Assembly: GCA_030142905.1 (NCBI GenBank)
Contig: JASJOG010000252.1
Location: 248,501-312,500, forward strand
Length of the DNA stretch: 64,000 nucleotides
Direction: 5' to 3'
Source: Heliopora coerulea
Lineage: Eukaryota > Cnidaria > Anthozoa > Scleralcyonacea > Helioporidae
In this document: positions 22,401 through 32,733 of the stretch, in pieces
Position numbering within the stretch: the stretch's first letter is position 1
Layout of the letters: every line of letters starts with the position of its first letter
Position numbers and translations under genes: made by a program
The notes under the pieces: model-generated
Told to the model about the DNA's origin: nothing
Database searches by the model: none
The model's input: the letters and a program-made list of their open reading frames with translations, nothing else

Positions 22401-25400
22401 TGGTGATGGAGATATCATGAATCCTGATAATCTTGTGGCTTTTAAAGAATTTGTTTTTAATAATACCGATGGGAAAGGAGTTTATTTTGTTATGGGAGAT
22501 GGGGTTAGTCAGGAAGAAATTGCTTTTCGTTTGACTTTAACCATGAGATCTTATTTCTCTTTAAATCTTTCATTGATATGTATTGATGTTGAAAGTGCAT
22601 GAGAAAACTGATTGCGTAATCGACTCACCGACTGATCGACTTACCGAGTGATAGACCGGATGGATTATGGGACGAATGGAGGAACGAACAAACAAAGGAA
22701 CGAACGAACGAACGAACTGACGGACGGATGGACGGACGAACGAGCCAGCGACCAACGAATGAACGACCGACGAATGAACGAACGAACGAACATAAGAACA
22801 AGAAAAAGGAATGACTGCATGAATTAACGTAAGAATGAATGTATGACTGTCGATGTTTTTAACTTTTCAATGTTTTAGACTCTTGGTCTTTGTGAAATTC
22901 ATGAATATAATGCAATAAATGACAAGCTACTTCGTGACACCTTAATAGTTAAACTTGATTTCAGGGTTTCTCAGTAGCTGGACAAGAAAATTTTCAGGAA
23001 GTACTCACGAAGCGTCTGGTGCTTTGTCAATTTTTATGTGCAATGTCGATCCTTCGAACAGGTAAGAAACTGCTCATTGTATAGTATATATTATTAGTAT
23101 GCTTAGTACTTTAGAAGAAAAAGATATTCGTCTGGCGTTTCTGCACAAAAAGTAGAATTCCTCAGCTTTAAATATACCTAAAAGTATAAATCCTATCGTA
23201 TATTGACACTGTTACACTAAAGGTTGAGTTAGAACTGCTACGTACTTTATTAATCACAATGTAGAGTTTTATTTCGTGCCTCTTTTGGTTGTTTAGGGGG
23301 CTATTTTCTCTGTAAAACCTTTGATTTATTTACTCCTTTTACTGTTGGTCTGATTTATCTACTATATCGAGCCTTCGATGAAATTTGCATCCACAAACCC
23401 GTCACCAGTCGACCAGCAAACTCCGAAAGGTAACCATTGTTCTTTTTACCATTCGTGGTGCCAAACGTTGCAGTATAAGTTTCAAAGAGTGTGATAGAGA
23501 AGCGAAGCAGTGCCATAATTTAATAAATTTTATTATATAAACATATATCGAGTTCCTGCAATTACGGAATGTTCGTGGAAATTCAAGGAATTACGAAATG
23601 CCTTTTGCATTCTTGGAAAATTCATGCAATGCGTGAAAGTGACTAAAACCAGAGCGGACTTTCGTTCTTCTGGTATATAGAGAACTAATTTGTATTTCCG
23701 TCATTTTGTCCTCCCGGTTTCACAGGTATGTGATTTGTAAGGGCTTCCGCGAAGGCACTGAAGACATTTGTGACTACCTTTTCTTTGTCAACGAAGAGCT
23801 TGGTAAACTAAGTTACACCGACCAAGATGTTCTTGAGGTATGGCAAATTTATTAATGAACACTAAGGATTCCAGAGCTAAGCTCTTTGTTTCAGTCGTAT
23901 ATAGAAAAGTATATTGTTGTGTGGGCATTGCCGAAAGGGTAAGAACTGTTGAAGCACAGAATAAAAATACTGACGTTTCGAGCGAAGGCTTTTCGTCGAA
24001 GTCAGACGTCAAGTTATGTATAAACTAGGTAAAGTTTTTATTGGTTAAAAATGTCATGTGACGTAAAAAATGACCAATCAGATGAAAAAATCAGTGAAAA
24101 ACTTAGCAATGAGATATGAATGATGGTTACTCGCAACAGTTAAAATTGCAAAATATTGAAGCTGGAATTGAGCTTAAACCGACTTTTGAGAGTTAGACAT
24201 TTTGCTTTTTTATTCAAAGGTAGTTCCCTTGAACGTCCTCAAAGCAGACGAGACCTTCACTACATACATGAGAAATTCCAATGAAAGGTTTGTTCACTAC
24301 TTGCTTAATGCCAACCGCTAGTGCTTGCCTCTTGCTTTACCCCAACACTGAACAAACCGATCTGTCTGATTGCTTTGTTAAATGTTGGGGGTGAAGCTAG
24401 AAGTAAAGGGGAAAGAAAAAGAGGAATTGAAACGAAAGAAAATAGCGGGAGTCGACGGTTGAGGGAAATGGGCTGAAGCCAAACCTCAAAGGAATTTGGC
24501 GAAAAGAAAGTGGGGGTACGAAGATGAAAACCCGGAAGAAAAAAAGGGACTGGACTGCAGGAAGGGGAAGAAAAACGCATTAGTGGAAATAAAAGGAAAC
24601 TGGGCTGCTTCGAGATGTCAAAAGTTTGGAACAAAAAATGATGTTTTAATATTTGATTATTTAATTAGATTATTAGATAGATTTGATTTGATTATTAGAG
24701 ATTTGATTGTTAGATATTTAGTTAGGAAACTTTGCTTGATAAATATTCGAGATATTTGCTTGGAATCCAGCTCTGCTATGTGGTTGGGGCAATGAAGCCA
24801 ATCCATAAGCCCCTGTTTAATTTTTGTTACTTCAGAGCTGCAGTTTGTGCAGGAGAAGGGAGAAACTACACGTTAGATCTGCATTGGAGAGCAATTTTTT
24901 TGTTATTATGAACGAGCAAGATAATTTTTGTGTTGTTGCAGTACTTAATTAACACTTGTCATATACCGCTGACGCCAGGATAATGCAGTGTAAAGAAGGA
25001 AGGAAATGTTATTTTTAGCGTTCCTAAATTAGTTCAATTGAATAACTCAAATTTTATCTCACTTGCCTGAAAATATGTAAAAAACGAACGAAGAGTGTGT
25101 AATGCACTAGAATTTACGTGCAGTACATTGTGAGACAATGTGGTCGTCAGGAAACTTGTTTTTTCAACGTTCAAACAAATTAAATCTTTAAAAAACTTTT
25201 CGGTTGTATAACAGTTTCATATATGGTGTACCTGATTTATTTCATGTGTAATAAATGTCCAGGTATCCCCATCCCTACTGCGCGCATGGCTTGCACGTTC
25301 GTTGCTCACTGCTCAGTGTTTTACTTCTTTGTCTTTGTTTCTATCGCAGTTTAGGTGAAAGGCAGATCAACGCCTTGCGAAAACTGCGTGCTTATGTACA

Positions 25401-28400
25401 GAACACCAGCCTTGTAGGAAAAGACCAAGCCCTTATAAGAAAACAATGTCTCGAGTATTGGAAGGTAGATTATTCACTCCTTATCAAATATTCTCATTAT
25501 CACTTAATGTGGAATTAATTACGACTATTATGAATTTAAATCCCTGGAGCCAAGTACGTTGTTCAAATTTTTGACATTTCCCTCTCGATCCGTAATCCTA
25601 CCTAATGCACTCTATGATTAGCCGACAAGAATGGACCTAATTAGGGTAGAAACATCGGGAGGGATTTCTATGAAATTTTGACAGACAAAAAATTGCTTGA
25701 CAAAAAGGGTGTTGTTTCTCAAAATTCTAACAGATGCCGGATTATAGTCTCGTGGCGCCTGCGTCGAGCCTACGTTATTAACAAGGATGGTTTATTTTCA
25801 TAGTCTGTGATTGATTGGACACGGGGCAGTGGAATGAAAAGAGTAGGGGCTGCATCAAGAGCTGCATAGATGTTGAAATTATTTTACTTCTTATTTTTTT
25901 CGACCAAGTAAGGCTGGAAAAAGTTTGGGCAGACAAATTGCCATGTCCTGCTTAACAAGTGGTCCCAGTTTTTACAGTAGCGACAGTGAAGGTTGAACCT
26001 ACTCCCAAAAAGTTTAAAACTTTCTGTTAAAGCATCGATATGATCAACTACGATGAAAAGAATACGTATAAGCCATGTATGGATAAGTAACTAAAGTATA
26101 CATATATTTTTTAGGTTCCAGACATCGCGAGAGCTGCACCACGCGTTTCAAATCCAGACTTTCATTATCAAGATTTATTAAAGGTAAAGAGATTGGCGGA
26201 TTTTTGACATCATTGGCCATAAAATGGAAACATTGGCGCAAAACAGTTATGTTAAGTACATTAATTGTCGAGTTTAGCAGTCCTGCAGTATACTTACCTA
26301 GATGCAAATTATTACTAGGATGAATCTTTAGGTATGATTCCGACAGCTTTCGCTGACTGTCTCAATAACTCAGTTGTAAAAGAGAGTTTTGTACACGAGT
26401 GACTGGGCTTCCGTCAGAGTTAATTTTTTGAAAAATTATTTACTCAGCTAATTTCAATATTAGACTGTCTAGGACGGTCATGATAATTTTAAAGGATGGT
26501 GGTGTTACCGATAATAGTGATGGTGGTAATGATGATAGTCATGGTGGCAATGATGATAGTCGTGGTGATATGGCAGTTGTGATTGTAGCAGTGATAATTG
26601 TGGTAGGAGTGGTTGTAGTGGTGATTGTAACGATAGTTGTGCTATTGTAACGTGATTGTAACGTGATTGTAACGATAGTGATGGTATGAAGTATTGTTTG
26701 TGAAGGTGTTCGTGACCGTAGTGTTGGAATTTTTTGTAATGAGGTCGTGGTGGCAGTGATGTTAGTAGTGCTGACGGTCAGCCATGACTGTAGTAATGGT
26801 GATTGTTGTAGTTCTGGTAGGAATGCTTGGGTGGGACAGTACAGGTAGTGAAAAGTACTGGTGATGCTCAGAGTGTTGGTGATTAAAATGATGTTGGTGA
26901 AATAAAAATAGTTTATGAAAGTGATGGGATTGAAACAGATCTTTTTGTTGTTTCTGTAGACTGCTGGAGACCGAGATGAATTGATCTATAAACCTAAAGC
27001 TTTCACTAAAGAAACTTTGTATGATTTAAAGATACTTAGTAAATTCAAGTGTTACGTATCTTCTGGGGACAAGTTTTATCTCCTCGGTCTCGGGGTAGGT
27101 GTGGTTATTCTTCCCTAAAGTTGAGCATAAAAATGTTAGTCGTTTTGTAATCTCCGTTGGTGCTTTTGACAAATGGCAGTTTGCTCCTCCACCTCCTGCT
27201 TATCTTCATTGATGTATATGGTTGATGGCCCTTCAGTTCATGTAACGTTACTATTCTGGGTCTTCCGAAATACTTCCATCCACACTATACCTCTAATCAA
27301 TGCTTTCGTTCTCAAGCTATAACCGGTCTACTCCATCCTTCTCTTCATTATAACTTCATGTCATTGATCTTGGTTCTGAATCATTGACAGAATGAAACGA
27401 CAACCCTCTCCATTCCTCCGTCTGAGGCAAAGATAGAATGGTCCCATCGGACGAAAAATGCGACTGGAAACTTGATAGAAACATTGCCTGTTGATGCACG
27501 TTAAAATCGTCAGATATTGACTAATGCTCTTGCCATTCAATGTAATTTACGCCACTTCATCACGTAGAATAAACCATGTCGGCTGATATAATTGGAAGTA
27601 ATTTTATTTGTGGAATTAGTAGTGCATGATTAATCACCGTAAATTACCGTCAATCAGGTGAACCTTTCGCAGTATCGCCAGTAATGGTCGCAATATGTTA
27701 CATACAGCAGCTTTAAAGCAATAAGGATAGTATGAATTATTGACGTTGATTCTTTGGCAATAACCAAATGCGGTCGTTAGTTTGTGAAAATTCCACTTCC
27801 TAAGATTTTGTTCGAACCAAACTCTCATTTAATGATATTTGATGTTTTCTTACTGCAAAGGTCTCGTATATTTCAGACCAGTATAACCAAAGTTACTGGA
27901 CAACGTTATTTCTTTGTTAGCGCTCTAGAGTGTTCAAATGGGACGGATCACCAAAAAGCAGGAACCAGTGGCAGAAACTGGAGAATATCAATCTCGAGCT
28001 ACCAAAAGAAACCTTGATTGAAGTCGAAATCGTTGAGGAACTACGTGGAGAGGTAAGACAACAAAAAAATTACAATTGGTAATATTCTGTAAAACGTGAT
28101 TATCTTCACGTAAATGCGCACGTGCATGTACATGGATGTGTGTACTGGTGTACAGTAGTGTATGTACTCGACAAGCATCGTTCTCTCTAGGACACCTTTT
28201 GCTCTTCATCACCAGAAAATATACTATCATTAACGCCAAGCTCAAACATATTGCAAAAATTCATTCATTTTATTCAATCGACATTTACTAGCATAGACAC
28301 GCAACCATTTGCATCGAAGGGCATTCTATAGCGCCAACAGACGACCATTAACATTATTCTACTATACATTAGGAATAATAAAATTTCAATTACGCGAGAG

Positions 28401-31400
28401 AAATATCTTGCCTAACTGAAATTTTATTATCCCTAATGTATAGTAGAATGGTGTTAATGATCGTCTGTTGGCGCTATAGAATGCCCTTTGATGGAAATGG
28501 TTGTGTATCTACGCTAGTGAATGTCGGTTGAACAAAATGAATGTATTCTTGCGTTAATGAGTTTGAGGTTGGCATTAATGATAGTATATTTTCTGGTAAT
28601 GAACAGCAGAAGGTGGAATACACTGGCATGTATTTATCCGAAAAGCTTTGTTCCCTGTACTAAGATACGAATGACGTGGAATACAGAGTGGTGACTGACT
28701 TTAAAAAAAATTTGGTTATTTTGGACTCAATGGAAAACAAGTAATAGAAGTATTAAAATAGAAATTAGAATATTAAAATGCAAAATTGAATTACAATATT
28801 AATATTGAAAATTGAAAAATAAATGAACGGAAAATTACTATGCTTGGTTTAGCGTAACTTTGTTCAGACCCCTTAGTATTTGCGACCCCTTATTATTTGA
28901 CCCTGCCAAGAGTGAAGGTATTTCGCTTATCACTGTGAGAGCTACCGTTAAGAAGAGCTTGAAGCTGCCTAAATCTCACCAAATAAAGCGAAGCTAAGTG
29001 CAGCAGACAAAGAATTGTAAGGAAGCTATTTCTTTTTCCTTTATAGGGAAAGGGTCAACGGCGTAGCGTAGTAATTCATGTGGTTGATGCTCTCGTGTTA
29101 GGAGGGAAGGACGTCCGGAATAGGCATTACAGTCACAGGTGAAATAAAGCAAATGTAATGTGAACTTCTGGAAGATTTCCGTGATGTGAATAATAGATTG
29201 GTTCCTTGACGTCGCACTTCACATGTCGACCAAAAAACTTGATAGTTAATTTGGTAGATGCAGTTGGCCATGCCAGAATAGGAAAGAACAATTTGGCGGA
29301 TGCAGTTGGCCATGCCGGAATAGGAAAGAATAGTTCTCAAACGTATTATAAAGCGGCAGTGTCAACTCGTTTTCAAAACGATCTTCTTAGTTCTTCATTT
29401 TAAGATCAAAGACTTTCCCACGATTTTGATATATTATATGATAAATCGAAATCAACGAAGATTTAGGTGTTACTCTTTTCAACTTGTTCCCATGCAGTCC
29501 TGATCTACTGTTATGCCCTTTCTCCACTCTTGGTGCCTTAGATGTCCCGCTCCAAGGCAATTCGCTGCTGTCGTGGTAAAGGACAAGTATTCACAGAAGT
29601 GGAGGTGAATGGTAGTGGATATTTACCTTGCCACTTGGCGGCTCGATAAATACTTATACTATTCACCGACACTTAGATGAATAATTGTACTGAGGTGAAT
29701 AATGCAGGATATTCTGAGACAGAGGAACCTATCAGATTGCACGAGAAACACTATCCACCTGCGAGATGTATGCTAATTTATCCTATTCTTAAATATGAAC
29801 TTTTCCCTTTCCTGACTTTTCATTAGAATGCAGTATGCTGCCATGTTTGTGAAGGCCATTTCAAAACCAAGTCGACCTGACGTCGTGGTTGTAAAGTAAG
29901 TGAAAGATGAACGTAGCTGTGGTAAACAAAATTCATTTAGTATGGTCATGGATTTGACAACTGAGCTTGAGTTTCAGCTTTTGAACAAAACCATCTATTG
30001 GTAACTTTATAATGGGTTGTGCATGTTTTTTATTTATTATTTTTTTTTTTTGTTTTTTTTTTCACGCTTGAAACGCTTTTTAAGCCATTGTAATCAGTCT
30101 TATAGCATATAAAATAAGATAATTTTTCGAACGTTTTAAGTGCCAACGGCGTCCAGAATAAGTATTATTAGAATACGTCTTGGACATAATAGTTATAAAC
30201 GCTATAAAATCTGAAAAACACTGAATATGCACTAATGTTCAAAACCATATTACATGTTACACTTGTGTAGGCGAGTAGTGACTAAAAATCTGGATTACAA
30301 TATTTGACGTCGGTAATCACGGATTTAATATAGAAGAACTATTTACTTGTACAATGCACGGTCTATTTACGCAGATTTCGTAAACATTTTTTGTTTTAGA
30401 ACCAAGACAGTCTTCAGCCTTAGAGCTCTTCACGAAATATTTGACCGGTAAGTGAAAAAATAATGCGTTAAACTCAGTTTGTCGAAATCTTGATCTAATA
30501 TTGTGTTCTAGGTGGACACGTTTTTGTTATGCCTAATAAATTTTTTCACAAATAATAAATGCTGAAAAAAGGGTTTTAATAGAATATGCAGCACATCTTT
30601 TTTTACCACGTGGAAGATCAATATGCCAAAACTGTTGATACTTGGTGATACTGTGACGCAGAACTGAATGAAAAACGCCAAAGAACTATATGAGCGACTT
30701 ATAGTGGGGAATAAGAAAACTAACGTACCAGAATGTGTCATCGACCCACTGAACCATAAAAAGCCAGCCAGCCCCATAAATAGGTGGTTATCTAACCATA
30801 GTTGTTGGTCGATCGGTCCATCGAATTCTCATGAGGTGAGCCAGTCCATTCTTCACCCCCTTCCTCCCTACGACGTTCGAACTTTGGAACGGGTCGCTCA
30901 ATCACATCTTCCAGACGTAAAGAGACACGGTGGTTGATGAACATGTTAGCCATTCTTGCATATCGTCATCCTGTCACACGTATACTTGAATTAAATCAAA
31001 GTAACGTGCTGGGTTCCTCGCCATGATCTGTCATGTATGTCGTTTTCATCTCTTTATAGTTTGAATATGCGACGTATAAAAGGTCGTTCTCGTCCAGCGT
31101 TGTGTTATATGGTTGAAGAAAATCGTGCTTTTGTACCTTCTGGAATTGTTTTCTTCAAACATTTGAACGGTAATAATTTGGGTGATTTCGAGTGTTCGTA
31201 TGTGTGACTACTGCGTAACTTGGTGTACTTACGTACATACGTACATACGTACATACGTACATACATACATACATACATACATACATACATACATACGTAC
31301 GTACGTACATACATACATACATACATACATACATACATACGCGCATACATACATACATACGCACATACATACATACATACATAAATAAATAAATAACGGT

Positions 31401-32182
31401 ATTGAGCGCTCTATATTTTCATTCCAACGCTTTAACCTTCGTGGTACTCATCATTGGTGTACATACATACATACATACATACATACATACATACATACAT
31501 ACATACATACATACATACATACGCACATACATACATACATACATACATACATACATACATCCATACATACATACATACGCACACATACAATATATACATA
31601 CACACATACATACACAACTCATCCTTCTCCGCAATTTCATTGCTCGTTTATATCTTCTCTGGATTTGTTTTCAGATCCGTGGTCTACCGCATTCAGCAAG
31701 AGTCAGCAAAAGACCTATTTTTACAATTCTGAGACGCGATCTTCACAATACGATATGCCACATCAAGCTATAGCAACATTCGGGTGAGTTATTGTACGAT
31801 AAAGAACATTATTAAAGGAGAAATCTTCGGTGATTGTGTTTGTTTTCTTTAACTGTTACTATGCAATTGGTAACAATTACATTTCGAAACGCATCAAGGT
31901 TTTAATGTGAGTTTTAAGTTTCCCCTAGGTTTTAGTCATTATGAGGAATGTGCAAATGGTAGGTGGCGTCTTCGTTGTGACAGTTGCCCTCGTCGTTGTT
32001 GTTGCTTCTGCCATTGGTGTTGTAGTTTTTGTTGTTGTTGTTGTCGTTGTGGCTGTTGTTGCTGTTGTTGCTGTTGTTGTTGTTGTTGTTGTTGTTGTTG
32101 ATGATGATGATGATGATGTTGTTGATGATGATGTTGTTGTTGATGATGTTGTTGTTGATGATGTTGTTGTTGTTGTTGTCGA

Positions 32183-32220
<38 letters not shown>

Positions 32221-32326
32221 CTGTTGATGATAATGATGATGTTGTTGTTGATGATGTTGTTGTTGTTGTTGTTGATGCTGTTGTTGTTGTTGTTGATGAT
32301 GATGATGTTGTTGTTGATGTTGTTGT

Positions 32327-32364
<38 letters not shown>

Positions 32365-32733
32365 TTGTTAATGATGTTGTTGTTGTTGCTGTTGTTGTTG
32401 ATGATGATGTTGTTGTTGTTGCTGCTTTTGCCATTGGTGTTGTAGTTTTTGTTGTTGCTGTCGTTGTGGCTGTTGCTGTCACTGTTACAATTGTCGTTTC
32501 TGTTTTTGTTGTAGCTATCGATGGTGTGCGTGTGCTTTTGGAGGTACTGGTGCTCCGGTTTCCTATATTCATTTATTCCTAAATGATCGTTTTTCTTACC
32601 TTGCAGAATGTGTGCCAAAAATCGTTATTTCTGGGACTGGAGCGATTTGACGAACGAATTAAGCTCTGGTAACAACGACCAAGTCACTAAACAAGTTATT
32701 TTGGATTTCATTCGAAGCCATTCATTGCATTGA
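16435..32733 (+). CDS. CMTR1: Cap-specific mRNA (nucleoside-2'-O-)-methyltransferase 1
   Basis: Rebuilt as 24 exons totalling 2535 bases (844 residues; human 835). Exons: 16435-16597, 17075-17226, 17602-17760, 18015-18107, 19387-19458, 19921-20015, 20364-20436, 20922-21048, 21824-21889, 22385-22503, 22965-23061, 23297-23429, 23726-23837, 24220-24287, 25350-25464, 26115-26183, 26960-27094, 27921-28052, 29047-29138, 29827-29895, 30400-30447, 31060-31169, 31675-31783, 32607-32733. All introns are GT/AG and phases agree. Domains: polar basic N-terminus; G-patch about 106-152; RrmJ/FtsJ Rossmann methyltransferase about 240-460 with the SAM-binding motif [13 protein letters not shown] (282-294) and catalytic K249, D372 and K412 (human K239, D364, K404); a guanylyltransferase-like C-terminal domain; WW-like segment about 767-795 (DPW...YFYN...MP). 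It methylates the 2'-O of the first transcribed nucleotide to make cap1, in the nucleus with RNA polymerase II. The exon 1 donor is uncertain: another phase-compatible donor follows 16518. Confidence 0.95.
18258..18600. mobile_element. Non-autonomous inverted-repeat element (MITE-like) in CMTR1 intron 4
   Basis: The left end reads AAAGACTTCAAGTAAACGAC and the right end is its near reverse complement. The terminal inverted repeats are about 65 bases with a handful of mismatches and both include the segment ATGTTTC-GCAAAACTCATG. The interior (about 210 bases) has no coding capacity. A clean target-site duplication is not obvious, so the superfamily is open. Confidence 0.75.
21453..21703. repeat. 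Possible short inverted-repeat element in CMTR1 intron 8
   Basis: Sequence near the left edge (TTCACTGTTAAAAATT) is an approximate reverse complement of the right edge (AGTTTTTACTGTGAA). Further TTTTTACTGTA and TACAGTAAAA motifs occur in both orientations between them. This looks like a degraded element with ACAGTAAAAA termini; the boundaries are approximate. Confidence 0.4.
21879..22046 (+). repeat. 84-bp tandem duplication spanning the exon 9 splice donor of CMTR1
   Basis: Copy 1 is 21879-21962 and copy 2 is 21963-22046, differing at about four positions. The unit begins with the last 11 bases of exon 9 (ACCATTTTACG) and the donor GTAATA, so the donor site and following intron sequence are present twice. 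The first copy is the correct donor, because only it is contiguous with the frame of exon 9. A third partial start, ACCA, follows copy 2. Confidence 0.9.
22640..22800. repeat. Degenerate tetranucleotide repeat (GAAC/GGAC/GAAT)n in CMTR1 intron 10
   Basis: Runs of AACG, GACG and AATG units, very like the block at 858-981. A minus-strand frame over it reads as repeated V-R-S/P and is an artefact. Confidence 0.75.
23970..24008 (-). repeat. Dispersed repeat motif with hairpin potential in CMTR1 intron 13
   Basis: CTGACGTTTCGAGCGAAGG is followed by CTTTTCGTCGAAGTCAG; the ends CTGAC and GTCAG pair and the inner TTTCG/CGAA blocks can pair too. Read on the minus strand it carries CTCGAAACGTCAG, the motif shared with 3851-3862 (minus strand) and 6536-6570 (plus strand). 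Confidence 0.45.
24650..24727. repeat. [12 protein letters not shown] low-complexity repeat in CMTR1 intron 14
   Basis: Interrupted GATTATTAGA and GATTTGATT units; simple-sequence DNA. Confidence 0.6.
26497..26900. repeat. GTGATGGT-type low-complexity stretch in CMTR1 intron 16
   Basis: About 400 bases rich in GTGATGGT, GATGATAG and GTAACGTGATT units, with a local tandem GTAACGTGATT near 26645-26670. No coding features. Confidence 0.65.
28191..28616. mobile_element. Long foldback (inverted-repeat) element in CMTR1 intron 18
   Basis: The left arm (about 28191-28391) and right arm (about 28413-28616) are reverse complements over some 200 bases with roughly 85-90% identity by eye. They share blocks such as GGGCATTCTATAGCGCCAAC and CAGAAAATATACTATCATTA. 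The loop is only about 20 bases (ACGCGAGAGAAATATC within it). There is no open frame. This fits a foldback or MITE copy, or two adjacent head-to-head copies. Confidence 0.85.
31231..31398. repeat. ACAT/ACGT tetranucleotide microsatellite in CMTR1 intron 22
   Basis: Long ACAT arrays with ACGT and GCAC interruptions, ending in AAAT units. Long open frames over it (repeated Y-V-C-M or I-H-T-Y) are artefacts of the period. Confidence 0.95.
31461..31615. repeat. Second ACAT microsatellite in CMTR1 intron 22
   Basis: A further ACAT array about 60 bases from the first, ending about 60 bases before the exon 23 acceptor. Confidence 0.95.
32029..32424. repeat. GTT/GAT trinucleotide repeat in CMTR1 intron 23
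   Basis: Nearly 400 bases of GTT and GAT triplets with few other bases. It is flanked on both sides by the same non-repetitive phrase (GCCATTGGTGTTGTAGTTTT at about 32011 and 32430), so the array sits inside a local direct repeat. The array keeps frames open for over 200 codons on both strands, none of which is a gene: the region lies between exons 23 and 24 of CMTR1. Confidence 0.95.

Noticed and set aside
22222..22602. 126-codon plus-strand frame as a separate gene
   Set aside because: It is CMTR1 exon 10 (22385-22503) read through both flanking introns.
31231..31615. Regularly spaced repeats as a CRISPR array
   Set aside because: The units are tetranucleotide microsatellites with no spacers, in a eukaryotic intron.
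31105..31773. Frames reading repeated Y-V-C-M and I-H-T-Y
   Set aside because: Artefacts of the ACAT microsatellites in CMTR1 intron 22.
31925..32618. Open frames of more than 200 codons on both strands (poly-Thr/Ser, poly-Asn/Ile, poly-Val/Asp)
   Set aside because: They are produced by the GTT/GAT array within CMTR1 intron 23; all frames are of pure low complexity.
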